From contig LLCB01000375.1 in NCBI GenBank assembly GCA_001414345.1, forward strand, positions 1 through 50,615: DNA of 50,615 nt, written 5' to 3'. The DNA comes from Hymenoscyphus infarciens (lineage: Eukaryota > Ascomycota > Leotiomycetes > Helotiales > Helotiaceae). Made by a program: the position numbers and the translations under genes. Shown in pieces: positions 35,513-47,560 of this stretch (its first letter is position 1; the number at the start of each line of letters is the position of its first letter). The notes below the pieces were generated by a model. The model ran no database searches. It was not told where the DNA came from and was given only the letters and a program-made list of their open reading frames with translations.

Positions 35513-36735
35513 CTTATATGCCCTCTACTAGGGTTTTGAGCTAGTATTAACTTAGACTTAATACCGGTTTAATACCGGTTTAAAGTAAGAAACTGATTTA
35601 TAAAACGATTTAAGGTGATTTAACCTAATTTATAAAACGATTTAAGCCGATTTATAAAACGATTTAAAGTAAGAAACCGATTTATAAAACGATTTAAAGT
35701 AAGAAACCGATTTATAAAACGATTTAAGGTGATTTAACCTAATTTATAAAACGATTTAAGCCGATTTATAAAACGATTTAAAGTAAGAAACCGATTTATA
35801 AAACAATTTAAAGTAAGAAACCGATTTATAAAACGATTTAAGGTGATTTAACCTAATTTATAAAACGATTTAAGCTAATTTATAAAACGATTTAAAGTAA
35901 GAAACTAATTTATAAAACGATTTAAAGTTAGAAACCGATTTATAAAACGATTTAAGGTGATTTAACCTAATTTATAAAACGATTTAAGCTGATTTATAAA
36001 ACGATTTAAAATTAGAAACTAACTTATAATCTAGCTCTTAACTTAGTTTAAAAAATATATCTAAATTAAAGTACTTAGAAGAAAAAAAAAAGTCTAGAGA
36101 GAGTGTTTGTTTTTTAAAGGCGATTTAAGCGGCTTTTTATATATAAACCTTATATAATTTTTATATTCTAGTGGTCCTTAAATTTAGGGCTACTAGTGTA
36201 TAAATTTAGTAAGTCACGTGACTAAAGTGGGTCATATGGTGGGGCGTGGCTTTCGTGCTAGGGTCGCTCTTGCCGAATACGGTGCACTACGTATAACTAG
36301 CTACGTAACCGCTAAGACCTAGCGTACGAGCCACTCCCACCTTCGACTTCGACGACTTCGACTTCGACATCTTCAACTTTAACAACGACAACTATCTATT
36401 AATATTACTATTATATTATATTCCTTACTTAGTATCAAGCTGCTTATTAGTATTATAATCTAGGTTATATTCGTTATATTTACTACCCCGGTTATTTCTA
36501 CGTTGTTAAATAATAATAATATACCTCTTATTTTTCAACGATTTAAGTATATTCTATAGTTAGACTTTTAGTAGAGCGAATTAGAAGCCTTAAATTAGTT
36601 ACCTAGTAAATTAGAAGTATTAGATTTATTATCTACGTTATTACTATTACTATTACTATTACTATTAGTATTACTTTTATAGTATATACTATTTCTACTC
36701 TTACTTCTTAAACTAATATATATGCCTTATAGTTT

Positions 36736-36770
<35 letters not shown>

Positions 36771-37329
36771 CTCTAACTAATCAAATTAAGGCATATATAT
36801 AAAGATAATATTATTTAGATTAATAGAATATTTAGTAGAATAATCAGTGGAATTAGTAGAATTAGTAGAATTAGTAGAATTAGTAGAAGCAGGACTCGGG
36901 CATTTAGACATGTTATATAAGAGTAGTGTAGCTACGTAATATATGCCTAATTACGTGATTTCAGTCTTTTTTTATATTTGCTAGTAATAATTAGTTTTTA
37001 GTACTAATTTAAGGCTACTCTAATACTAAGTTACTACTAGTTTAAAACGAGTCTAGAATTAAGTTAAACTAGTATCTAATACTAACTTAACTTACTAACC
37101 TAGTTTATGACCCGGTTTAACTTGCTAAAACGAGTTAGGTTTTACTACTATGAATTATCTTAAGTCGGTTTTAAAGTATATTAAACCTAGTTCTTAAATT
37201 ATTTTAAACTATTTTAATCTAGTTTATAAACTAGCTTAAACACGCTTCTAGAATTAGTTTAAATCACCTTAAGTCAGGGTTAAACTAGATTTAACCCTGT
37301 CTTAAAACCCTCGCTAGTTGGTAGTAAAG
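35513..37329 (-). mobile_element. Family A TIR element A7, full length
   Basis: 1817 bp, reverse orientation, TA flanks (35511-35512, 37330-37331), both termini intact. Its right-arm minisatellite (35560-36010) has about four units of the 83-bp type. Core at about 36060-36990, with an expanded CTAACTAA array (36738-36772) that is the RIP product of the TCGG array. Outer ends less mutated than the middle. Confidence 0.9.
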
Positions 37330-37331
37330 TA

Positions 37332-37526
37332 CTTAAGTATAAGATAACTCTTAGAAATAGTTTAGCTATATTCTATAAGATTACTATACTAGCTCTAAGT
37401 AGTGTTAATTATATAACTAGCTACCTAGTATAAGATTACCTAGCTACTTATAATAGTCTTTATTATATAAAGTAGCTTAGATTAAATTCTAAGAAGGTAC
37501 TAGATAAATAGATAAAGAGTCTAATG
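37332..37526. other. Host segment between A7 and solo LTR
   Basis: 195 bp of AT-rich sequence with no features of its own. It is joined to 37995-38053 when the solo LTR and one TTTAT are removed. Confidence 0.4.
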
Positions 37527-37531
37527 TTTAT

Positions 37532-37989
37532 TGTTAGCATATAATAAGCACTTATGCTAGTACTTAATCATACTAGTATAGCATGATATCCCTGATATCC
37601 CTAGATCGACGATACGTAGCCTGGATAAACGGTACCCGATATAGATTACTAGTATCCGACGGACTGAATACTATCCGACGGACTGAATACTATCCGAGTA
37701 TACGGATTAACACTATCCGACGGACTAAATACTATCCGACGGACTAAACACTATCTAACGGACTGAACACTATCTGAGTGTACGGATTAACAATATCCGA
37801 CGGATTAGTTATATCCGTAGTTTTAGACTTAGAACTATACTAGTATTAGACTAGAAGGCTGGCTATAGCCTACATGTATATATAGAGTAGATAGCTTCTC
37901 AGTTTTTCATTTAAGTTAATTAATTCTTTTTTATCTTTTCACTTCTTACGTAATCTATTGTTGCTTTGTGAACTGTGACCATTCTAAGA
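37532..37989 (+). repeat. Copia-2 solo LTR
   Basis: 458 bp matching the Copia-2 LTRs, here on the plus strand, with 5-bp duplication TTTAT on both sides (37527-37531, 37990-37994). Eight units of the 19-bp repeat (37653-about 37816). The intact duplication shows that recombination between the two LTRs of one inserted element removed its interior. Both edges keep CpA; the centre is more mutated. Confidence 0.93.
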
Positions 37990-38055
37990 TTTATACTAAT
38001 CTAAAAGCTATATTATTACTACTATATTAAGCTACGTTTATTATATAATAAGATA

Positions 38056-39607
38056 CTTTACTACTAACCCGCGAGGGTTTTAAGTCAGAGTTAAATCCGG
38101 TTTAACCCTAACTTAAGATAACTTAGACTAATTTATAAAACATGTTTAAGCTAGTTTATAAACTAGATTAAAGTAGTTTAAAATAATTTAAGAACTAGGT
38201 TTAATATACTTTAAAACCAACTTAAGATAATTTATAGTAGTAAAACCTAACTTGTTTTAGCGAGTTAAACTAGGTTATAAACCGGGTTAGTAAGTTAAGT
38301 TAATATTAGACACTAGTTTAACTTAATTCTAGACCTATCTTAAACTAGTAGTAACTTAGTATTAGAGTAGTCTTAAATTAGTAAAAACTAATTATTATTA
38401 GCGAATATCTATAAAAAAAGACTGAAATCATATAATCAGGCGTATATTACGTAGCTACACTACTCTTATATAATATATCTGAATGCCTAAGTCCTACTTC
38501 TACCAATTCTACTAATTCTACTAATTCCACTAATTCTACTAATTCCACTGATTCTACTAATTATTCCACTAAATATTCTACTAATCTAAATAACATTATC
38601 CTTATATATATGCCTTAATTTGATTAGTTAGATCGGTTGGTTAGTTAGTTAGTTAGTTAGAAACTATAAGGCACGTACGTTAGTTTAGGAAGTAAGAGTA
38701 GAAATAGTATATACTATAAAAGCGACACTGATAGTAATAGTAATAGTAATAGTAATAACGTAGATAATAAATCTAATACTTCTAATTTACTAGGTAACTA
38801 ATTTAAGGCTTCTAATTCGCTCTACTAAAAGTCTAACTATAGAATATACTTAAATCGTTGAAAAATAAGAGGTATGTTATTATTATTCGGTAACGTAGAA
38901 ATAACTAGGGTAGCGAATACGACGAAAACGAACTGGATTACGATACCGATAAGCAGCCCGATGCCGAGTAAGGAATGTAATACGATGGCGATATTAATAG
39001 ATGGTTGTCGTCGTCGTCGTCGTCGTCGTCGTCGAAGTGAAGTGTCGAAGTCGAAGATGTCGAAGTCGAAGTCGTCGAAGTCGAAGGTGGGGGTAGCCCG
39101 TGCGCTAGGTCTTGGCGGTTACGTAGGTAGCTAGTTGTACGTAGCGCACCGTGTTCGGCAAGAGCGACCCTGGCACGAAAGCCACGCCCTATCAAATAAC
39201 CTACTTTAGTCACGTAACTTTATTTTTTATATGCTTATAGCTCTAATTCTAAGGATTATTAATATATAATTACTAATTAAAGTTAATATATAAAAAGTCG
39301 CTTAAATCGCCTTTGAAAAAAAAACACTCTCTCTAGACTTTTTATTTTTTCTTCTAAGTACTTTATTTTAGACATATTTTTTAAACTAAGTTAAGAGCTA
39401 GATTATAAGTTAGTTTATAGTTTTAAATCGTTTTATAAATCGGTTTCTTACTTTGAATCGTTTTATAAATCGACTTAAATTACTTTAAATCGTTTTATAA
39501 AACGTATTAGAGCTACTTTAAGAAATAACTTATATCTTAAACTGGTATTAAACCGGTATTAAGTCTAAGTTAATACTAGCTCAAAACCCTAGTAGAGGGC
39601 ATATAAG
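38056..39607 (+). mobile_element. Family A TIR element A8, full length
   Basis: 1552 bp with TA flanks (38054-38055, 39608-39609) and both termini. Core at about 38411-39363. The left half is strongly mutated, but 38925-39200 is nearly free of RIP and keeps a GTC array (39005-39033) and GAAGTC units. The right arm has a short minisatellite. Confidence 0.9.
38874..39134 (+). CDS. Hypothetical core frame with Arg tract (A8)
   Basis: Open frame of 86 codons in the little-mutated part of the core. It reads WITIPISSPMPSKEC, then a poly-Arg tract from the CGT array and a Ser-Lys repeat from the GAAGTC array, ending GLGGYVGS. Equivalent frames occur in A3 (5790-6041) and, with another N-terminus, in B3 (49634-49867). 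Arrays of 3 and 6 bp can change length without breaking it. The opposite strand is also open here (38938-39213), so coding is doubtful. Confidence 0.2.
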   Translation: MLLLFGNVEITRVANTTKTNWITIPISSPMPSKECNTMAILIDGCRRRRRRRRRSEVSKSKMSKSKSSKSKVGVARALGLGGYVGS

Positions 39608-39609
39608 TA

Positions 39610-39934
39610 ATAAGTAGTAGAGAAAAGAAGAGTAAGGTAGCTGAAAAGTCTAAGGTCTTATATTAAAGGCTATTTAATAGTAGTTTATAGCTAGTAAAGC
39701 CTTTAAAGTAAATACCTATATTATAAAGAACTTAAATACTAAGAGCTAGAAGGAGATTAATTAAGTAGTATATATATTATACTTATTATATAAGAAAAAT
39801 ATCTACTATTAGAAGAATGTTTTCTTTAAAATATAATTATTATAGTTAAAGATCGATAAACACTTATAGTATACTATTTAAAGAATAATTATCCTAATAA
39901 ATAAGGTACTTAACTATCTAAAGAACCCTTTTAG
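39610..39934. other. Host segment between A8 and A9
   Basis: 325 bp, AT-rich, no recognised family. It joins 41549 onward when A9 is removed. Stop density does not support coding. Confidence 0.35.
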
Positions 39935-39936
39935 TA

Positions 39937-41546
39937 CTTACATGCCCTCTACTAGGGTTTTGAGCTAGTATTAACTTAGACTTAATACCGGTTTAATACC
40001 AGTTTAAGATATAAGTTATTTCTTAAAGTAGCTCTAATACGTTTTATAAAACGATTTAAAGTAATTTAAGTCGATTTATAAAACGATTCAAAGTAAGAAA
40101 CCGATTTATAAAACGATTTAAGGTAATTTAAGCCGATTTATAAAACGATTTAAGGTAATTTAACCTAATTTATAAAACGATTTAAAATTAGAAACTAACT
40201 TATAATCTAGCTCTTAACTTAGTTTAAAAAATATGTTAAAAATAAAGTACTTAGAAGAAAAAATAAAAAGTTTAGAGAGAGTGTTTTTTTTTTAAAGGCG
40301 ATTTAAGTAGCTTTTTATATATTAACTTTAATTAGTAATTATATATTAATAATCTTTAGAATTAGGGCTATAAGTATATAAAAAATAAAAGTTACATAAC
40401 TAAAGTAGGTTATATAGTAGGGCGTAGCTTTCGTGCTAGGGTCGCTCTTACTAAACATAGTACGCTATATATAACTAGCTACGTAACTGCTAAGACCTAG
40501 CGTATAGGCTACCCCTACCTTCGACTTCGACAACTTCGACTTCGATATCTTTAACTTTAATACTTTACTTCGATAATAACGACGATAACGACGACGACGA
40601 CGATAATAACTATCTATTAATATCGCTATTATATTATATTCCTTACTTAGTATTAGGCTGTTTATTAGTATTATAATCTAGGTTGTATTTGTTATATTCG
40701 CTACCTTAGTTATTTCTACGTTATTAAATAATAATAATATACCCTTTATTTTTTAACGATTTAGGTATATTCTATAGTTAGACTTTTAGTAGAGCGAATT
40801 AGAAGCTCTAAATTGGTTACTTAGCGAATTAGAAGTATTAGATTTATTATCTACGTTATTACTATCGCTATTAGTATATACTATTTCTACCTTTACTTCC
40901 TGAACTAACGTACGTGCTTTATAGTTTCCGACTAACTAACCAACCGACTAACTAATCAAACTAATTATATTAAGGCATATATACAGGGATAACGTCATTT
41001 GGGTCGGTAGAACATTTAGTAGAATAATTAGTAGAATCAGTAGAATTAGTAGAATTAGTAGAATTGGTAGAAGCAGGACTTAGGCATTCGACGAACCAGG
41101 GCATGTTGTATAAGAGTAGTGTAGCTACGTAATATACGCCTGATCACGTGATTCCAGTCTTTTTTTATATTCGCTAGTGATTTTTTTAGTACTAATTTAA
41201 GGCTACTCTAATACTAAGTTACTACTAGTTTAAGGTGGGTCTAGAATTAAGTTAAACTAGTGTTTAACACTAACTTAACTCACCTAACCTAGTTCATAAT
41301 CCGGTTCGACTCGCTAAAACGAGTTCGACTTGCTAAAACGAGTTCGACTCACTAAAACGAGTCGGGTTTTACTGCCATGAATCATCTTAAGTCGGTTTCA
41401 AAGTATATTAAACCTAGTTCTTAAATTATTTTAAACTGCTTTAATCTATTTTATAAACTAGCTCGAATACGCTTCTAGAATCGGTTTGAATCACCTCTGA
41501 ACCCGATTCAACCCCGACTCAAAACCCTCGCGGGTTGGCAGTAAAG
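39937..41546 (-). mobile_element. Family A TIR element A9, full length
   Basis: 1610 bp, reverse, TA flanks (39935-39936, 41547-41548), both termini. The last 450 bp on the right is among the least mutated A sequence and keeps CTCGCGGGTTGGCAGTAAAG at the end. It contains a triplicated 19-bp hairpin unit (41305-41361). Confidence 0.9.
41305..41361 (+). repeat. Triplicated 19-bp hairpin unit in A9
   Basis: Three head-to-tail copies of TTCGACTCGCTAAAACGAG and variants (41305-41323, 41324-41342, 41343-41361). The unit contains a small stem with loop TAAAA, strongest in the first copy. Other A copies have one unit at this place. Confidence 0.9.
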
Positions 41547-41548
41547 TA

Positions 41549-44500
41549 CTCTTTATATACTAAGAATATATTAGACTCTAAATAGATAACCTTCTAAGTA
41601 ATTCTTATAATACGTTAAACTATAAAACTATTCTTAAAATAGCTATACTTTAGAGAGATTATATTATAGATTTAATAGATTTAGAAGAAGAAGAATATAA
41701 TTACTATACTCTTAATAGATATTATACTAAGCTAAATATATAATAGAATAGTATAGAACTAAGTAGTAATAAAGAGAGTATAGAAGCCTTTAACTAACTC
41801 TACCTTATATAACTTTTAATACTTTATACTTTACTATTATCTAATCTATTATATAATCTAGATATTAAAAGAGTATTTATAAAAATAAGTAATAAACTAT
41901 TATTGATTTTTTATACTACTTTTACCTTTTAGTATAAGTAGTTCTTAATATCTTATAAAGATTATTATTAGCTAAGAGAGGTATAGATAATAATAGATAA
42001 GATAAAGCCTTTTTTAAGAATAAATATAGATGAAAAAGCTAAGTACTAACTACTAATAAAGCTAGATACTTTTAAGTATATACTTTATACTTAAATTCCT
42101 ATAATCTATATATAGTATAAGCTTATTATAGTTAAGGTTAAGAAGAACCTAATACTCTTAAATAGTTAAAAGGTTAGTAAAAGAGCTAAATATAAAAAGA
42201 AGATTAAGATAGAATAGAAGGTATAGTACTATTAGTATAATACTAAGTATTAATCTTTTTACTAAGAGCTTAAGTACTATAGAAATAACTATAAAGATAT
42301 ATTTTAGTATAGTAGAATATATAGATAAACCTCTTAAATTTTAGTACTCTCTCTTCTAAGACTCTTTAGTCTTAACTATATCTAGTAAATTTATATATAC
42401 TCTTAATAGCTAGATTATTATCTTAGAGAATATTATTCTATTTACTTCTTATTAGTTATTTAATAGTATTAACTTTACTACTAAACATATAATATTTATT
42501 AAGTAGGATTACTAATTAAGAACTACTATACTTAATAAGATTGTTTTATATATCTAATCTATTACTTCTACTTTATAAATTTAATAGAAGTTTAACAGGT
42601 TTAATTATTTAGCTAGTAATAGCTTATAAGAACTCGTCTTAATCTAATAATATATATATATTACTAATAGTATTCTAGTAACCTATATATCTATAAAAAT
42701 AGATTAGAAGTTTAATTCTAAAAACTAGTTTACTTATTATAAATAGATTCTAATAATAAGAAAGACTTCTTTATATAATATATAGTTAGTCTTATATTAG
42801 ATACTATATATAAAGCTACATAGTTTACTTATCTAATATATAGTAAGCTAAAAGTACTTATATTTAAGTATAATACTATTAAAGCTCTTATATATATATT
42901 ATAAAAATATATATTCTTACTCTTAATTCTTTTTATTAATAATTTTAGAGTTTATAAGAATATATACTAAGTATTAAAAGGATTTTATATTATACTAGCT
43001 TTATTAATATACTTTACTAGAAACTAGCTAATAAGTTTACTCTTACTCTTAAGCTTTATCGGTCTATACTTATTAATATATATTATAATATATAAGTTAA
43101 CTTAGATTACTTTACTTAAAAGGTCATAGTTATAATCTAAGAAGATAAAGTAATAGCAAAAGGCTTCTTTATTATACTTACTAGTAATATATCTTAAATA
43201 GCTAATCTCTTAGAATTTATAAGATATAATACTATTTATAGTTACTATATATATTTTATTATAGCTAATAAACGAAATAATTTAGACTTTACTAGCTATA
43301 ATTACTACTACTTTAATACTATTTTTTTATAAGATTAAGACTATTAAATCTAGAATAGTAAGAAGTATATAGCCTTCTTCTTATAGCTTAGAATAAGAGA
43401 TAAAGTACTATTAATCTTTACTATTATCTCTTATCTTAACCTAATTCTTAACTATAGATATAATATCTCTTATTCTAAGTAGAAGAGTATTAGATAGATT
43501 CTACTTAAAGTTTTACTTACTAATATCTTTACTTAAGACAGTATAGTAGAATTTATTAAGTATATATAAGAATTCTCTTTTCTATCTAATTAGCTATATA
43601 TTTAAAGCCTATTATATCTTTTTTTATAGTTACTATTAGAGATAAAAAGAGCTCTTCTTATTCTTTTATTAATTCTATAATACTATAGATAGAAGACTTA
43701 GTTTAAGCTAAGTTTCTTTTAAGTAGTTTCTTATCTTATTAATAGTAATAATAATAACACTAATAAGAATCTATATAACCTACTATCTAATTATAGTAAT
43801 ATACTTTATATAGTTTATACTCTCTTCTTTACTATTACTAATATTATATATAGTACTAGCCCTTACTAAATTAAATATTCTTTAAGAAAGCTTATTCTAC
43901 TTATTTATTAATTATTAGTTATACTAAGTATACTAAGAGAGAGAAGAAAGTAACTACTAGACCTAGAGATAATAAAGATAAAGAAGTTATTTATACTACT
44001 ATCTAGTAATATATTACTAAGGTAGAAGCTCTTAATATAGACTCTAAAGAAGAGAATAAGGTTTAAATAAAGGTAAGATAGAGAGTAATACTAATTTACT
44101 AGCCTTCTTAGATATCCTACTAATACTACTACGTTATATTAAGAAACTCTCTAATCTTACTTCTAATACGTCTTTACTATTCTTAATAGGTCTTAGTTAT
44201 CTTCTAATTACTATATATATACTATCTAATAAGGCTAAGAATAATAGTCCTATACTTTAGAGTAATAGTAATAGTAAATTAGATAATAGTAGAAGCCTTT
44301 CTTACTCTCTATCTCCTCTACTCTTATTCTAACATAGCTATCTTATTATACTACTATTACTAGGTAGGAAGAAGAAAAAGAAGCTAGGATTAAGTAAATA
44401 GAATAAGTATTAAAAGCTCTCTAACTTCTATATTAGTCTTTACTTTACTTAAAATACTAATAAATATAGCTATATTATAAATATTAACGTTCTTATAAAT

Positions 44501-44808
44501 AAGCTTAAATATATATAGATATCTCTTTCTTATATAATATATTCTTAATATATTATAAATAGTAGAAGAAATAGATAGATATAGTATCTCTCTTAAACCT
44601 TATAGTATATCTCTTTATAAAGGATAATATAGAATAGTTAATATAAGTAGGAATTAGAGAGTTATAGTTAGAGGACTTTCTTAAACTTAAATAAGATTTT
44701 ATAAATATAAAAGCGATATCTCTCTAACTTATTAACACCTTTATCTCTCTTTCTAAAAGAACTAATCTTAAAGTAGAAGATATAAGTAGTATAAAAATAT
44801 AAAGAAAT
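41549..44808. other. Unassigned RIP-eroded sequence
   Basis: 3.3 kb of very AT-rich sequence, probably one or more old retroelements, but no catalytic motif can be read. Long stop-interrupted frames can be followed on the plus strand (41669-42337 and 43186-43977), but their stop density (8-10 percent) is what random sequence of this composition gives. No TIR, LTR or tandem array noticed. Confidence 0.35.
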
Positions 44809-45294
44809 AGCTTATATATAATAGTAAGAGTAGATAAGAAAGGCTACGCTATTAAAAGTATTATTATAAATATATATAGTATTATTAAATCTAGTAACCT
44901 ATTCTTAATAGAAGATAATACTAAGTTTAGAGTATAATTAGTAAGAGCCTTTACTAGAGAGTATAATCTAGGCTAAGTATCTTTTATAGTTAATAACTAT
45001 ATCTACTAGTATTAACGACTCTCTTTTATATTTAATACTTGTTACTAGATATTTAATCTTAGTAACTTTATTATTTTTAATAATATTATATATTATATAT
45101 ACTAAGTTATTATTATAACATTTAATAAAAAGAGGTACGTGTTTCTTCTACTTAATACTCTAAATATAGTAGGTATATTAGATCTAGTACTTAGAATAAA
45201 TATATATATAATAATAAATATAGTAGTAGTAAGAGGTCTTACGACTATAACGAAGTATAAGAAATACTTGATTCTAGTACTAAAAGATAGACCT
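44809..45294 (+). pseudogene. Possible eroded hypothetical frame
   Basis: 162 codons on the plus strand with only six stops, all TAA/TAG, clearly fewer than random expectation. It reads for example VRVDKKGYAIKS and, later, NKKRYVFLLLN and VVVRGLTTI. No family recognised. It is followed by a stop-dense stretch and then the tandem repeat at 45384. It could be part of an unidentified retroelement. Confidence 0.3.
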
Positions 45295-45383
45295 TAGACT
45301 AAATAATAACTTAAGTAACTTTAATACTAGAGATAAAAATTCTTCTTAGAATACTACTAGAATATAGACTTTATATAATCCTA

Positions 45384-45560
45384 CTCTTATTAAAACCTTC
45401 CTTAATTCTCTTATTATTAAAACCTTTCTTAATTCTTCTATTATTAAAACCTTTCTTAATCCTTCTATTATCGAAACCTTTCTCGATTCTCCTTTTATTA
45501 AAACCTTTCTCTAATATTTCTATATATTCCTTAATCCTTTTATTAAAACTTTTATTAGAT
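45384..45560 (+). repeat. About 27-bp tandem repeat
   Basis: Imperfect array of units close to TTATTAAAACCTTTCTTAAT followed by TCTTCTA, at least five units, some keeping CG where others have TA. May derive from a repetitive protein region or be a simple minisatellite. Confidence 0.75.
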
Positions 45561-45584
45561 ACTTTCTTATATCCTTTCTTATTA

Positions 45585-45768
45585 TTAGTATAACTTATAG
45601 TTATAAAAGCGATATAAAAAGAGTTATATTATCGTTCGTATATACCGAGTAAAGCTATCTACGATGCCTACTTAAATAGTTCTTAAGCGAGAAGGTTACG
45701 TATTCCCACGTATGCTATCCTAAGTAGTTACTTACTCTTAAGTTATACCGACACTAGTATCTCTCTAA
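45585..45768 (+). repeat. Dispersed repeat copy 2 with TATA-like box and ATG
   Basis: Second copy of the repeat at 20565-20748. It keeps GCGATATAAAAAG and CTACGATGCCTAC. Relative to copy 1 it lacks two bases after the first dozen codons, so any shared reading frame is broken in one of them. It lies just beyond the C-terminal end of the Copia-3 frame on the other strand. Confidence 0.7.
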
Positions 45769-45879
45769 AAAGGTCGAAGTTACTTAAAATTATTAAAAAA
45801 CATATATCTAATCTAACTAATCAAAGCTCTCTATTCTCTATTCTCGACTAATAAGAAGGCTCTATTTCAGTTCTCTATT

Positions 45880-47560
45880 ATCTCTTATTTCGTTCTATCT
45901 ACTCTATAAGGTTAATATCTAGCTTATTAGTATTAATTAACTTTTATAGAGTATTATAGTAACTCTTTTTAGTTATAGTATTTATAGAATTACTCTTATT
46001 ATTAATCTATTTAATCTTATTAATCTCTCTTAATTTATATACTTCTTATAGATATATAATATTAATTATTAGTTACTTCTTTTTAGTTATACCTAATTTA
46101 GCTATATATTTATAAATAGACTTTAAATTAGTATATACTATAAGTAGTATCTTAAATCCTAAGATACTTTTAAAAGTTGATTTTATTAAAGCTATAGTAT
46201 TAAATCTAGAGCTTATTATATATAATTCTAATACTAAAACACTATAAGTAACTCTCTTATACTTAGTAGAAGACTAATATAAGATATTAGTATTATTATC
46301 TTTATCTATAAGAGTAATAATATAACTGATTTATAATAATAAGTTCTTATTATTAGTAAATAATCTATTAGTAAAAGTATATAACTTTAGAGAAGATTTA
46401 ATAAATTAAAGTCTTTTTAAGAGATTATTAATTTCCTATTAAATTTACTTATTAAAAAGTAAATTATTATTATTTTAAAAATTAATAGTTTAAGTAGTAT
46501 ATAATAAGTTAAAAGCAGCCTTAGACTAAGATACTATAGCTGGGTATATCTCTCTAGTACGTTATATAATATATTAATCTTTAGTATCTACTATATATAA
46601 TATCTCTTTTATATTAGATATCTTAGATAGAGCCTTTTATACTAAATCTAAGTATTTTATATAATCCTAAGTAAAAGATATAAAGCTATTATAATACTTA
46701 GTAATTAGCCCTCTATTAAATTTAATTAGATAGTTAATAGTAAGCTCTTCTCTCTTTTTAGATATAAATCTAGCTTTGTTAATAGTAAGCTCTTCTTTAT
46801 TAGTAAAAGCGTTATTAGCGAGTATAAGAGTATTATTAGTTTAAAAGCCTACTATACTAAAAGAGATATCTAACTTTACTTACTTATTATATTAGTATAA
46901 CTTAGTATATAAAAGATAGAAGTTGAATATTAACTATTTTATTATAAGCCTTATAATATAGTATTTATAGTATATTATAAACTAGTAATTACTAGCTTCT
47001 AGAATACTATATAGTAGTCTAATTACTTTAAAGAATATATCTTCTTATTAAAGATAACTTTTAAGAGAGTATATAAAGAATTTTTAATTTAAGTTAGTTA
47101 ATAATTATATATATACTTATATAATATCCTAAATAGATACTTATAAGCCTAGAAGTATTATAATAAGTATAAGAATTATTCTCTAGCTTACTCTTTAAAT
47201 AGTAGGCGCTTAGGTAAGTACTAGCGACTTTCTAGTATTATTATATATTTAGATAACTAATCTTAACTTTATAAAAGTAAGTACTATACTTTTAAATTTA
47301 ATATTATCTATAAAGTGTAATCTAAATATTCTAGTATTAAAAGGTAACTCTTTCTAAGTAATAATCTTAAAAACACCTTAATTAGTTAATCTATTAATCT
47401 TCTTTTATTATAATTTAATATATATTATACTATTATTAGCTATAAATACTTTAATATTATAAGGTTTACTTAAATTAGTAAGAAAAGTTCTAATATTTTT
47501 AAGAGTAATATAGTTAAAATCGTCTATAAAAGTGTCTAACTATTAGAATAATACTTTAAA
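45880..47560 (-). pseudogene. Copia-3 RT and RNase H, RIP-eroded
   Basis: Minus-strand frame related to fungal Copia polyproteins distinct from Copia-1 and -2. Visible in order: GVFKIIT-KELPFNTRIFRL and a following F(I/V)D (about 47390-47290), RLVIQIYNN-type motif, then TQAPTIQRVSQRIIL with some stops (47222-47171), and the RNase H end with VYTNLKSIYKYIAKLG (46140-46079), REINKIK and LINTNKLDINLIE (about 46000-45900). Gag and integrase are not found next to it and no LTR pair is recognised, so it is a fragment. Confidence 0.75.

Noticed and set aside
38048..39616. 7-bp TAATAAG apparently flanking A8 as a longer target duplication
   Set aside because: Requires three extra bases at the left end; all other copies agree on TA, and AT-rich sequence gives such matches by chance.
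41669..42337. 223-codon stop-interrupted frame
   Set aside because: About 10 percent stops, equal to random expectation; neighbouring frames look equally coding-like by eye.
43186..43977. 264-codon stop-interrupted frame
   Set aside because: About 8 percent stops and no recognised motif; not distinguishable from AT-rich noise.
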